64,000 bases of DNA from Pseudanabaena sp. FACHB-2040 (GCF_014696715.1 NZ_JACJQO010000022.1:496001-560000), one strand, 5' to 3'. Shown: positions 26,017-34,295, counted from the first letter of the stretch. Notes: generated by a model from the sequence alone, not told the origin. Numbers and translations are program-made.

Positions 26017-28143
26017 TCAATCGAGGGATGGGCTGGGGGATAAATCGAGACCACTGCGAATGCGGAAGCCCGCAACCGATTCCGAAAACTGATTGAGCTG
26101 TTGAAAGGTAAAGCCAACCCGAATGTTAGGTAACACTTCGAAGTCATAGAAGACCTCCAGCGCATCTGGCGTTAGTCCGTTAACCGACGCTGTGGACAAA
26201 TTGCGGCCATAGGCCAGCCCCAATCGATCATTCTCCATAAACAAGTCGAGGGCGTTTAGGCCCAGGCTGTAGGTATCTGTCGCGAAGCCGGTGTCTGTAT
26301 TGTTTAGCCGTCCGTAGCGGCCAAACAGACCGATGTTTGCCTCTGGAATAAACCACTCTGCGTTGACGCCGTAGGCACTGAGCCGATCCTGCGTACCCTG
26401 AAACTGGGTATCTCTAGAGGTTAGATAGGTGCCCCGCAGAATCAGGTTGCCAGTTCGGAAACTCAGTTCGCCTGCAAAACCATCGAGCGCGAAGTCACTG
26501 ATGCCGGGGGCAGAGGAAAAGGCTGACGCACTCAGGGTAATGTCATCGTTGACGGCCCACTGCACTAGCCCACCGGGTCGGGAGGCTGTGACGTTAGCCC
26601 CGGCCAGCAGCGCTGGATTGGTATTAAAGATTGGATTAAAAAAGTCGCGGCCAATATCTTTGGCAAAACTATTGCGATCAAAGTAGGAGGTTAGATCTAG
26701 CTGCCCCAGCCTGAACCGCAGGCCAGGTGCATCGGGTATGGACGCAGCCAGATACAGCTCTGTCAGCTGAACGCCGTCATTGCTGGTCAAGTCAGGCCCG
26801 GTTACAACGTCTAAGGTGCCCCCTACTAGAACGTTCGGAGTCAGAAAGGTGGCGGCATTTAAACGAGCTCTAGCGGAGGAGCGATCCCCCTGCAGCACGT
26901 AGAGACCCTCCACATTTAGATTGGTTTGGGTGAATGCCAGGGTCTCTTGCGGAGCCAGAGGGCCAGCAAATGCATTGGCTCCTGCCTGAGTAGCAGCCTC
27001 TAGAGACTGTGCAGTAGCTGGCGCGATCGTGGCAGGAGCAGTCCCTGGAATTGTCCCAGCCGGTATCGCTGGCGCAATTCCAGGCGGTACTGGTGTGGGC
27101 TGGGCCGCTGGAGGAATAATGGGTATGGGCTGGGCCGGTGGCGGTGGCACCGCACCGACATTGACACTGGGCGCTGTTGGAACAGTTAAGGTCGGAACAG
27201 TTGAGGGTTGACTGAAGCTAGCCGTTGCCCCGGTATTAAAGGGAAGTTGGTTGGGGATTGGCTGAGGGTATACAGGGGCAGGAACACTGCCCGGAAAGTA
27301 ACCAAAAGCCCCAGGCACCTGCCCATAGGGATAGTAGCCAGGGGCTTGTCCATAGGGGTAGGAAGGTTGCGGTTGCGGGTAGGCAGGAGCTGCTGTTGCC
27401 GCTGGAGGTGCCACCCAGGGAGCAGCGCCTGTCGGGGAATAGGCAGCGGGGGGTGCGATCGCAGTTGGCCAAGCACTGACTGCACCCGGTGTCCCGGGCA
27501 TGGCAGTAGAAGGCATCATAGGCACCCAAGCTGGATAGACCATGCCATAAGGTGTGGGTGCCCCGGTCATGGGATTGCCCCCTGCTTCGGGCATCCCCGG
27601 ATATGGCATGCCATAGGGCAGCCAGACCATAACCCAAGTTCCTGCCGGAGTGGCAGCAGGTGCGCCAGCAGGTTGAGCCGCTTGAGCAACCGTGAGGGGA
27701 GGGGCGACCTGCCACGGTATGGGCATCCCAGCGGGAGCGGCCCCAACCGGCGGAACTTGGGCTAGAGCGGAAACAGGCTGGCTTGGGGCAAGGCTACCGG
27801 GCCAAACTTGAGCCAGTAATGGGGTGCTACTGGCTTCTTGCTGAGCCGGGGCAGCCGCCAAATCTGCAGGCAAAACATTAATTGAATTGAGGCGCAAGGG
27901 CGAACCTGTGGGCGCTCCGAAGGAAAAGGCGGCTGCAGGTTCGTTGGCGGTTGAAGGTAGCGAAGGCTGAGTTTCGGGTGCAGCAGCGTTTGGCGCTGCT
28001 AGTGCATCAGTGGCGGGCTCTGGTTCTGCTGCTACGGTGGAACTTCCAAGCCCTACTATCCCATAGCTCAGAATCAGTGATGAGAGAAGCAGTCCGGTGG
28101 ACAATCTGTAACGAGTGTAAGAAGATTCAGGCAAGTGGGGCAT
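26017..28143 (-). CDS. Outer-membrane porin-like beta-barrel with Pro/Ala-rich N-region; putative cellulose exporter
   Basis: A 708-aa protein and first gene of the cellulose operon. The signal peptide is at residues about 10-40 (ending near TVAAEPE). A long low-complexity segment (about 40-400) is rich in Pro, Ala, Gly, Tyr and Gln, with repeats such as YPYGQAPGYYPYGQVPG. The C-terminal 300 residues look like an OprB-type or related porin: alternating strands such as NLNVEGLYVLQG, LRFRLGQLDLTSYFDR, NLILRGTYLTSRDTQF, NIGLFGRYGRLNN, DRLGLAYGRNL and NIRVGFTFQQLNQF. Its position suggests it does the job of the missing BcsC barrel. That function is inferred, not shown. Confidence 0.75.
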   Translation of the reverse strand: MPHLPESSYTRYRLSTGLLLSSLILSYGIVGLGSSTVAAEPEPATDALAAPNAAAPETQPSLPSTANEPAAAFSFGAPTGSPLRLNSINVLPADLAAAPAQQEASSTPLLAQVWPGSLAPSQPVSALAQVPPVGAAPAGMPIPWQVAPPLTVAQAAQPAGAPAATPAGTWVMVWLPYGMPYPGMPEAGGNPMTGAPTPYGMVYPAWVPMMPSTAMPGTPGAVSAWPTAIAPPAAYSPTGAAPWVAPPAATAAPAYPQPQPSYPYGQAPGYYPYGQVPGAFGYFPGSVPAPVYPQPIPNQLPFNTGATASFSQPSTVPTLTVPTAPSVNVGAVPPPPAQPIPIIPPAAQPTPVPPGIAPAIPAGTIPGTAPATIAPATAQSLEAATQAGANAFAGPLAPQETLAFTQTNLNVEGLYVLQGDRSSARARLNAATFLTPNVLVGGTLDVVTGPDLTSNDGVQLTELYLAASIPDAPGLRFRLGQLDLTSYFDRNSFAKDIGRDFFNPIFNTNPALLAGANVTASRPGGLVQWAVNDDITLSASAFSSAPGISDFALDGFAGELSFRTGNLILRGTYLTSRDTQFQGTQDRLSAYGVNAEWFIPEANIGLFGRYGRLNNTDTGFATDTYSLGLNALDLFMENDRLGLAYGRNLSTASVNGLTPDALEVFYDFEVLPNIRVGFTFQQLNQFSESVAGFRIRSGLDLSPSPSLD

Positions 28144-28164
28144 AGCAGCACGTTTCTCCGAGTA

Positions 28165-28170
28165 AATATA
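28165..28170 (-). promoter_or_regulatory. Possible -10 element of the cellulose operon
   Basis: On the minus strand TATATT occurs 22 nt before the start codon of the first operon gene, with a weak AAGTCA about 17 bp upstream and a GGAG motif between it and the ATG. This is a guess from consensus likeness only. Confidence 0.3.
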
Positions 28171-28289
28171 GGGAAATGGATCGTGTCTGACTTAGGGATG
28201 TTGAGTATCGAATTTCAATAGACCTACAAGGATTTTCGAAGTAGCGCCCTAACCTTTTTCACTTATTGTTGATACTTTTCCGAACGTTT

Positions 28290-29033
28290 ATGCGTAAACT
28301 TTTGCCGCCTTGGTTACCCCTGATATTGGTACTTCTGATTGGTTACGGTTGCACTCCTTTGCAGAGTGTGATCGGGATTTCCAGCAGTTCGTCACCGCTT
28401 GCTTTGAGCATTGAGCAGATTGAGCCCGCTGGCCAACCAGGAAACTATGCTCTGCGCGGGAAAACATCTCTCCCTGACAAAACTCAGTTGAGTGTATCAG
28501 CCATTCGCAACTTTGATCCCGGCACTTTAGCTGGAGATGGAGAAAGCGAGGCAACCCAGTTTGTCATCCTTGATCGTCAGTTTGCTCAGGTCGAAAACGG
28601 CACTTGGCAGACAGCACTCAATCTCTGGCAAGTTGCCCCAGATGGGCGCTATAGGGAGAACTGGCAACTCGATAGGCCAATTCCGCCGGCAGGGGCCTCC
28701 CCTAGCTCAACCATTACCTTTTTGGTAGCACTTGAGCCTAGCGCTTTCTCCAGATCGGTGGATCGCAGAGCGGTTGCAACCCTAGACGAACCAGGTAATA
28801 CACTTTTGAGCTTTACTTCCTCTGGGGAACCTTATCTGCAGGTTAGCCAGGCAATAGCAGTGGCCCTACCAACAGGACAGGCGCAGGTAGGTCAACTCAC
28901 CCTAGAACCCCCAAAGGATCCTTGGGCGGGACGATCCAATCTGAACGCTGCTGCTGACTTTGATCAGCCACCAACACTGCCTTTTGAGGAGAAAGATAAT
29001 CTGCCGCTGCCTCAGAGTAATATGCTGAATTGA
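28290..29033 (+). CDS. Putative lipoprotein, unknown function
   Basis: A 247-aa protein divergent from the cellulose operon. ATG 28290 gives a classic lipoprotein signal (MRKLLPPWLPLILVLLIGYGC, cysteine near residue 21). The mature part has repeated strand-like segments (NYALRGKTSLPDKTQLSVSA, TWQTALNLWQVAPDGRY, TITFLVALEPSAF), suggesting one or two beta-sandwich domains. The tail is Pro/Asp rich. No named family is recognised. It shares a 146-bp intergenic region with the cellulose operon and could be co-regulated with it, but nothing in its sequence links it to glucan. Confidence 0.65.
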   Translation: MRKLLPPWLPLILVLLIGYGCTPLQSVIGISSSSSPLALSIEQIEPAGQPGNYALRGKTSLPDKTQLSVSAIRNFDPGTLAGDGESEATQFVILDRQFAQVENGTWQTALNLWQVAPDGRYRENWQLDRPIPPAGASPSSTITFLVALEPSAFSRSVDRRAVATLDEPGNTLLSFTSSGEPYLQVSQAIAVALPTGQAQVGQLTLEPPKDPWAGRSNLNAAADFDQPPTLPFEEKDNLPLPQSNMLN

Positions 29034-29055
29034 TTCTTCCTAAAAAGAACCCGTA

Positions 29056-29102
29056 AAACATCTCATGGGACAATAAAGTTTGTTTCATGAGATGTTTCTT
29101 TA
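29056..29102 (+). terminator. Hairpin terminator after the lipoprotein gene
   Basis: AAACATCTCATG (29056-29067) pairs perfectly with CATGAGATGTTT (29086-29097), with an 18-nt loop and a T-rich tail (CTTTAG). It begins 22 bp after the stop codon. Confidence 0.7.
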
Positions 29103-29131
29103 GAGTATGCAAAGCATTTACCTAAGCCAGT

Positions 29132-29162
29132 TTGCAGAGACACTCTAATGGCATCTCTGCAA
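29132..29162 (-). terminator. Inverted repeat downstream of the 29191-29991 gene
   Basis: TTGCAGAGA (29132-29140) and TCTCTGCAA (29154-29162) form a 9-bp stem with a 13-nt loop. It lies 29 bp beyond the stop of the minus-strand gene. There is no strong U-run, so its function as a terminator is uncertain. Confidence 0.4.
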
Positions 29163-29190
29163 TTATTGACAGCTGAATTAAAGGTTGACT

Positions 29191-29991
29191 CTACGCAGCT
29201 AAGCCATTAGATCCACCAGCCCGCAGCTCTTCAACTTGCGTAGCTAGATCCTTAAGCTGCACCAGCAAATGGTCAAGCTGTCCACCCTGCACATCGCCAT
29301 TGCTAGAGCTATCAGCTGCAAGATCTGCGGCTCCATTGGAGCGGGCATAGCTAGCATAAGACTGAGCTGCTGACAGTGCCATCGTGGCCTTGTCTTTTAC
29401 GACGTTTACAGTGTTTGCTGAGGCCGGTTGCCGATGAGATAGGTCGGTGTAGCTGACGTAGGAAATCGTGTCAGGGTTGTTTACTGAAGCAGCGTGACTG
29501 ACTACAGGCATTCCCTGGGAAACTGTGGCAGTGTGGGCTGTACTATGGTTGGGAACGGCTGCTAGAGGAGCCCGTTGAACCTGTTGATTGACAGCTTCTA
29601 CAGGGGACTGAGGTTCAAGAAAAGCGTCTAGGTGTTGAGCTCGCAGGCGCAGCTCAGAAAACTTGATTGCCTCTAACTCACTCTGTTGAACAAGCAGGTC
29701 TTGCTGCAGGCCAGATAGTTTAGATTCAGCTGCCTCAGATTTCCGAGATGCTTGACGCCATCCTGCAAATCCCATGATACTCGCCCCGAGCGAGACGCTA
29801 ATAATGCCTGTGAGCCCCAGATAGGGACCTGCTAGATCTCGAACTTCAGCAGAAAAAAGAGGGCGGTTTTTTAGCTCAACAGCAACAACTTCGGAACGGT
29901 ACATCGCTAGCGGTGCTGTGGAGACAGCAAAGATGGCACCAGCGATACAGGCTGCAGGAATTAAGGAGCGTTGAATGGATGACATAGACAT
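29191..29991 (-). CDS. Hypothetical two-helix membrane protein with coiled coil
   Basis: A 266-aa protein of unknown function. Two hydrophobic helices lie near residues 7-28 and 58-80, separated by a short extracytoplasmic loop (YRSEVVAVELKNRPLFSAEVRDLAG). A Glu/Leu/Gln-rich coiled coil follows (ESKLSGLQQDLLVQQSELEA), then a low-complexity His/Ser/Ala-rich region, and a final amphipathic helix (HLLVQLKDLATQVEELRAGG). The frame is open to 30027, but ATG 29991 (or 29985) directly precedes the first membrane helix. No homologous family is recognised. Confidence 0.65.
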   Translation of the reverse strand: MSMSSIQRSLIPAACIAGAIFAVSTAPLAMYRSEVVAVELKNRPLFSAEVRDLAGPYLGLTGIISVSLGASIMGFAGWRQASRKSEAAESKLSGLQQDLLVQQSELEAIKFSELRLRAQHLDAFLEPQSPVEAVNQQVQRAPLAAVPNHSTAHTATVSQGMPVVSHAASVNNPDTISYVSYTDLSHRQPASANTVNVVKDKATMALSAAQSYASYARSNGAADLAADSSSNGDVQGGQLDHLLVQLKDLATQVEELRAGGSNGLAA

Positions 29992-30240
29992 AAGCTGAAT
30001 CTTCAAGAAGTAGGACTCGACACACAACCAAGACGGGAATTGGCTGATTAAGTAGATTGTCTTTTCCGTTGGAACACTGAGCTATCTGGTTACAAAGCTT
30101 CTCTATGAGACGTCCGGCTTACGCGGTAAATAGCATCTTCATTTTTCTCAACCCGTCTTAACTCAAGATAACCAAGCCTACGGATTTAATGGTTTATGGG
30201 ACGTAAAGTATTCCAGGAAACTAGTAAAGCTAGGATAAAA

Positions 30241-30508
30241 CTTGAAGGGGTTTCAAGCTTGGCAAGTTCTCTAAGGCACATAGGGGCTGCATTTGAACCA
30301 GTCTCAGTATGGAAACTGAGTAGAGGCTGTGTTCGAACCAGTCTCAGTATGGATACTGATAGGTGGGGGGTGATGTCCCCTGACGTGAAGAGCTGTTGGG
30401 CAAGTTAGTTTAGAAGTAGGAAGCGCAGTCTTGGCGCTAAGTAGACCAGTAGGAGATCCCCCGAAGAGAGAGGGGCCATTTCGGAAGAACTAGGCTAAAG
30501 TTTTTCCG
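30241..30508 (+). ncRNA. Putative structured RNA or structured 5' leader
   Basis: This part of the 565-bp gap between 29992 and 30556 holds a series of short hairpins: CTTGAA/TTCAAG (30241-30257), two similar hairpins with GGA in the loop inside the 40-bp repeat (30281-30360), GGGG/CCCC (30367-30380), AGCGC/GCGCT (30422-30438), CCCC/GGGG (30458-30475) and CGGAAGAACT/AGTTTTTCCG (30482-30508, one G-U pair). No convincing protein is encoded. The amidase gene starts 48 nt downstream, so this could be its leader or an independent RNA. No Rfam family is recognised. Confidence 0.35.
30281..30360. repeat. 40-bp direct repeat, 2 copies
   Basis: Two adjacent 40-bp units (30281-30320 and 30321-30360) match at 34 of 40 positions. 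The core GTCTCAGTATGG is identical in both. Because 40 is not a multiple of 3 the duplication argues against coding. Each copy folds into a small hairpin (CTCAGT/ACTGAG in copy 1, TCAGTA/TACTGA in copy 2). Confidence 0.85.
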
Positions 30509-30556
30509 TAGACAGCGTAAATATATGGTCATGTTGGGAGTTGAAGGGCGGCCCCT

Positions 30557-31447
30557 ATGGTTAAGCGATTGTGGCTAATTGGCCTCCTGAGCCTGGTTTT
30601 GGTTGGATTCCTTGAATTTTCGGTGCGGGGAGCGGATGTGGCAGTTCCCCTGGAATCTATGATGAGCTCGTTCGGGCTGCCAGTAATGAAGCAATCGTCA
30701 GAGCAGGCGCTGAGACCAGACGAATCGGGAGGGCCAGCGGATTTTCAGGTGACCTTTGCGGCTGCGATCGCACAGTCAGCCCCCAACTACGTCCCTCGGG
30801 AAGAAACGGCTCTAGCCGATCCGACTAACTACGGCGATCGCTTTGCCACCGACGTTTATGGTCGGCCTGTTTACAACGACTTTATTGCAGTGCTTCACGA
30901 AACGGTAGGCTCGGCTCAAAGCGCCATCAATACCTTTCGTACACCCCATCCGCGCGATGACGACCAGGTCAGCTACCATGCGCTGATTGCCCAAGATGGC
31001 ACCGTGATCTACATTGTGCCGCCAGAAAAACGGGCCTTTGGCGCAGGCAACTCCGTATTTAACGGGCCGCAGGGACCAGAGACAGTACTGACTAATCGCC
31101 AATTTCCGCCCTCGGTCAATAACTTTGCCTATCACGTCTCGCTGGAAACACCCTCGGATGGTCGCGGCAATAGTCGCACCCACAGTGGCTACACCCAGGC
31201 ACAGTATGAGTCTCTGGCCTGGCTGTTGGCGCGCACAACCATTCCTGAGAACCGCATTACCACCCACCGCATCGTAGATCGATCGGGCAATCGGATGGAC
31301 CCGCGCAGCTTCGACACCACTAAATTTTTGACCCTCCTGCGGCGATATCCCAGTCGCGCTGGGTTAGCCGCGGCGGAGTTTACTGAAAGATCGCTTGAAC
31401 TGGCGCAGCAGGAAGGGGGCTTGAGTCCCAGCCGTAGCCGGTTCTAA
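30557..31447 (+). CDS. N-acetylmuramoyl-L-alanine amidase (Amidase_2 type)
   Basis: A 296-aa exported peptidoglycan amidase that cleaves the bond between MurNAc and the stem peptide. The signal peptide is near residues 1-25. Zinc-ligand histidines are visible in FIAVLHETVG, in NNFAYHVSLE and in RITTHRIVDRSGNRMDPRSFD, the last matching the typical His-x-x-x-D/K catalytic end. ALIAQDGTVIYIVPP is a family strand. Start is ATG 30557. The 3' end overlaps the convergent glycosyltransferase gene by 84 bp. Role: wall turnover or recycling. Confidence 0.9.
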   Translation: MVKRLWLIGLLSLVLVGFLEFSVRGADVAVPLESMMSSFGLPVMKQSSEQALRPDESGGPADFQVTFAAAIAQSAPNYVPREETALADPTNYGDRFATDVYGRPVYNDFIAVLHETVGSAQSAINTFRTPHPRDDDQVSYHALIAQDGTVIYIVPPEKRAFGAGNSVFNGPQGPETVLTNRQFPPSVNNFAYHVSLETPSDGRGNSRTHSGYTQAQYESLAWLLARTTIPENRITTHRIVDRSGNRMDPRSFDTTKFLTLLRRYPSRAGLAAAEFTERSLELAQQEGGLSPSRSRF

Positions 31448-32290
31448 AGGGCGCTCCTCCGGAGTCCTCAGGTATCGGTAGTGGGCCCAGATATCCCAGT
31501 AGGGGCACCCCGGGGCAATGCGGAAGCCTGCCCAGTGGAGGTAGTCTAGGGGTTTGCCAACGCTAGGATCGATGAGCTTCATGCCATCGTATTGGAAATG
31601 ACGGGTTCCGGCCCAGTTTCCGGGGCCGCCGCCAGCCTGTCTGACCAGATTAAAGCGGCGCGAGATGCGCTTGAGGATCAGATAGTTGATGATGGGCTGG
31701 TCAGACGTTTTTTGAGAAAAGTCGAAGTAGTCGGGGTGGGCAGCACATTCGCGGAAGGTTTCGTAGAGATCTGATTCCTGGATTAACCCTCGCTTGGAGG
31801 CCCAAAAGCCGCCATTGAAGATGTCTAGCAGTTCGTTCTCGGTAAAGATCCCCTCTGTCAACACTTTTGGGGTAAATACGTTCTCAATGCCGCCGTTGTG
31901 CTGGTAGTCGTAGCAGAGAAAGTCAAACTGGTCGAGAGCATCGAGGGTGTTGACGATGGGGCTGAAGACGACCACATCGGTATCAATATAGAGAAAGCGC
32001 TCGAAGGGGCCAAACCAGCAGGCCTGTTTGCGGAACTGGTTGGGTCGGGCGAAGAAGCCGGTGCCGAAAATATCGTGCAGGTTTTGCGAGAGGCGCTCGA
32101 TAAAGTCTAGGTCGGGATACAGCTCAACTCCGTAGTCTTGCTGCAGCCGAGCCGCCACGATCTGGTAGTTGTCGTCGTAGGGAATTAGGCAGATGGGCGT
32201 GTCGGGGTCGTGCAGGCGAATGCTGTTGAGGCATGCGATCGCAGTATCGATCACCTTATCGTTGGCCGTAATGTAAATGCCGCGCTTCAT
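31364..32290 (-). CDS. GT-A fold glycosyltransferase-like protein (Npun_R2821/R2822 type)
   Basis: A 308-aa protein resembling GT8-like nucleotide-sugar transferases, similar to a cyanobacterial family I know as Npun_R2821/Npun_R2822. It has the N-terminal Rossmann-like half (MKRGIYITANDKVIDTAIAC), a metal-binding DxD (FLYIDTDVVVF), and a C-terminal YLHWAGFR...HYRYLRTP block. The upstream-extended frame to 32479 is rejected, because ATG 32290 starts the conserved sequence and overlaps the previous stop by 4 bp (ATGA). It is paralogous to the gene just upstream. Acceptor unknown. Confidence 0.8.
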   Translation of the reverse strand: MKRGIYITANDKVIDTAIACLNSIRLHDPDTPICLIPYDDNYQIVAARLQQDYGVELYPDLDFIERLSQNLHDIFGTGFFARPNQFRKQACWFGPFERFLYIDTDVVVFSPIVNTLDALDQFDFLCYDYQHNGGIENVFTPKVLTEGIFTENELLDIFNGGFWASKRGLIQESDLYETFRECAAHPDYFDFSQKTSDQPIINYLILKRISRRFNLVRQAGGGPGNWAGTRHFQYDGMKLIDPSVGKPLDYLHWAGFRIAPGCPYWDIWAHYRYLRTPEERPLEPATAGTQAPFLLRQFKRSFSKLRRG

Positions 32291-33330
32291 CGCTGGGTTC
32301 CTGAAGATTTTCCTAGAGTAAGCTGTCGGGTAAGGGCGCTTAAGTATCGCCGCCAACCTGGCACAGATTGATACGGTTTTAGTCTGCCCATTAGGCGGGG
32401 GCGACTGGTCGGGTCGTGGAGGTAGCGGTAGTGCAAAAAGACCTCCCGGTAAGGAAAATCGACATTTTCCCCGGCACAAAGCTGGCGAAACAGCCGAGAC
32501 GAAACCCCAATGTAATGGAGATAGGTCAAGGGATGACCCCGGTCGTAGACTTGCCCTGCTTCAACTGTGAAGTGAGTTGATGTGATAGAGTTGCCAGTTG
32601 CCTGATCAACAGACAGACTCAGCGCCAAGTTGCAGGAGGCTAGCCCAGTACGCATCACCAAGTAGTTCAAAATCGTTTGATCCGGAGCCATCGGATACAG
32701 CACGGCGGCTTCTCCCTGCTGTAGGTAGCCCAAGATTGGCCCTAGCTGATCAGGGCTAAACGTGCCTCTTTTGGCAGCATAGAAGCCAGAGCAAAATGCC
32801 TGCCTGCGCAGCTGCTCGGCTGAAAAAATTTGGCTGAGCTGAGGAGCCGCTACGGTAAAGACGTGCGTGAGGTCTTTGTGCTGGTAATCATAAGTCACCC
32901 AGTCGCAGGTTTCTAATGCCTGAGAAATGGGCTCAACTGAGCTGAGCAGCACAGTGTCAGCATCCATATATAGGAAGCGATCGAAGGGGCCATCAAAGGC
33001 ACAAAAGCGACGGTGGGTGCCCTGGCGATGAATGCCGTGGCTGCCGATCGCCTGCCACTGCTGTTGGGCCGTGGGGTGGGTCGCCCAGATCTCTTCAACA
33101 AAGCTATCCCACCGATCTAGGGAAGTGCGATCGCAATACAGCTGCACCTGGGGCCGTTCAGACACAAGCTGCCGCACTCGATCTAGACGGTCATCGTAGG
33201 GGTAAATGCAGATCGGCAAGTCCCGCCCGGCATTGGCCTCAATGCTGTTGATCAGGGCGACAAGCTGGTCGTAGACAGAGTCGTTGGCGAGGGTGCAGAT
33301 GCCGTCCATAGCGAAGTTGCTGGGTTTCAA
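32287..33330 (-). CDS. GT-A fold glycosyltransferase-like protein (paralogue of 31364-32290)
   Basis: A 347-aa homologue of the downstream gene. Shared landmarks are the N-terminal ICTLANDSVYDQLVALINSI, the PIC(I/L)xPYDD segment, DxD in FLYMDADTVLL, the VTYDYQHK block, and the C-terminal YLHYIGVSSRLF...HYRYLHDP. Members transfer sugars from nucleotide donors. The two tandem copies probably arose by duplication and may add successive residues to one glycan. Both junctions are ATGA overlaps. The ATG at 33330 is followed by an in-frame ATG at 33309, either of which could be used. Confidence 0.78.
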   Translation of the reverse strand: MKPSNFAMDGICTLANDSVYDQLVALINSIEANAGRDLPICIYPYDDRLDRVRQLVSERPQVQLYCDRTSLDRWDSFVEEIWATHPTAQQQWQAIGSHGIHRQGTHRRFCAFDGPFDRFLYMDADTVLLSSVEPISQALETCDWVTYDYQHKDLTHVFTVAAPQLSQIFSAEQLRRQAFCSGFYAAKRGTFSPDQLGPILGYLQQGEAAVLYPMAPDQTILNYLVMRTGLASCNLALSLSVDQATGNSITSTHFTVEAGQVYDRGHPLTYLHYIGVSSRLFRQLCAGENVDFPYREVFLHYRYLHDPTSRPRLMGRLKPYQSVPGWRRYLSALTRQLTLGKSSGTQR

Positions 33331-34295
33331 GAAAACTGCTCAACGTAGTCTGAGAGCCAGTTCAGCAGATTGAGCTGGTGCAGGATGATCTGGCGGGCTT
33401 CTGCGATCGCAGATCGAGCCTCGTACCAGGCATCGGGCGTAGCGGTGACGGCCTGGATATACTGCAGGCCCTTTTCATCTAAGCTGGGCAGCCTAAGGAA
33501 ACTACCCGGCGGCAGCAACTTGTCTGCCGCGCCGCCGCCATAATAAATCGGCAAGCACCAGGCTAGCAGAGCATCCCAGAGCTTTTCGCTGGCATACCAG
33601 TCGTTTTCCGCATAGTTTTCAATGGCCAGATTGTAGTAGTAGGGAGCCATGACGTTCCACTTATTGCCGACTGAGCCGGAAGTTGTGGCCCAGTCAGGCA
33701 GATCGCGGCCATAGAGATCAAACTCTACTTCATGGGCCTGTAGCTGTCGCAAAAAGTCTAGCCGCTGACGATGGCTAGCAGTGCGGCTAATGCCGGAGGT
33801 AATCCAGCTGCACTGCCGGAGCTTCTGAGGGGGAGGCAGCTCATTGAGTTCTCGAAAGGAAGTGCTGAGGTACCAGATCGCAGGCATGTAGTTAGGCACT
33901 GGGGCTAAATCGTCTGGGCCTGAGACGTAGCCACAGTACTGCTGGGCCTGGGCATAGTTGACCTGAGCGGTGGGAATGACTTCTGGCAGCGGCGGCTCTC
34001 GCAGTAAATAAATCAGCCGTTCTTTGGGCACCCCTCGAAACTCAGCTGCCGGATCCCTGGGAGGAGTAGGGGGGCGCAGCCGCTGCCGCAGGCGCGAGCG
34101 CCAGGATTGAGGGGGCTGGGGTCTGGGAAAATCAAACTGATAGAGCAGCAAAAAATCGGGCTGCGCTGCCCCAGACTGCATCTGAATCTGCTGCCACGCG
34201 CCAAACGGATGGGGGGATTGGTTCCACATCCAATCGCTCGGGCTAGGCCGCAGATTGACGTAGCTGCTCACCATGCCAACAGTCTGACGATTCAT
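33327..34295 (-). CDS. Fucosyltransferase-like (GT10-type) glycosyltransferase
   Basis: A 322-aa protein. Its C-terminal half resembles GT10 alpha-1,3-fucosyltransferases: YNLAIENYAENDWYASEKLW followed by DALLAWCLPIYYGG is close to the hallmark donor-binding block (ENS...YVTEKL..AL..G.VPVYWG). The N-terminal half (VGMVSSYVNLRPSPSDWMWN) is less conserved and Pro/Gln-rich in the middle, as expected for acceptor recognition. It would add a deoxyhexose or related sugar to a surface glycan. Start ATG 34295 lies 44 bp after the upstream GT4 gene. The end overlaps the next gene by 4 bp. Confidence 0.75.
   Translation of the reverse strand: MNRQTVGMVSSYVNLRPSPSDWMWNQSPHPFGAWQQIQMQSGAAQPDFLLLYQFDFPRPQPPQSWRSRLRQRLRPPTPPRDPAAEFRGVPKERLIYLLREPPLPEVIPTAQVNYAQAQQYCGYVSGPDDLAPVPNYMPAIWYLSTSFRELNELPPPQKLRQCSWITSGISRTASHRQRLDFLRQLQAHEVEFDLYGRDLPDWATTSGSVGNKWNVMAPYYYNLAIENYAENDWYASEKLWDALLAWCLPIYYGGGAADKLLPPGSFLRLPSLDEKGLQYIQAVTATPDAWYEARSAIAEARQIILHQLNLLNWLSDYVEQFS

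Noticed and set aside
27208-27765. Plus-strand 185-aa frame antisense to the outer-membrane barrel gene
   Set aside because: Shadow of the Pro/Ala-rich coding region; the Arg/Cys/His-rich translation has no protein-like pattern.
30196-30408. 70-aa frame across the 40-bp repeat
   Set aside because: The repeat period is not a multiple of 3, the translation shows no conserved pattern, and hairpins explain the sequence better.
32291-32479. N-terminal extension of the GT-A glycosyltransferase
   Set aside because: The 63 extra residues overlap the upstream gene's coding end; ATG 32290 in an ATGA overlap starts the conserved domain.
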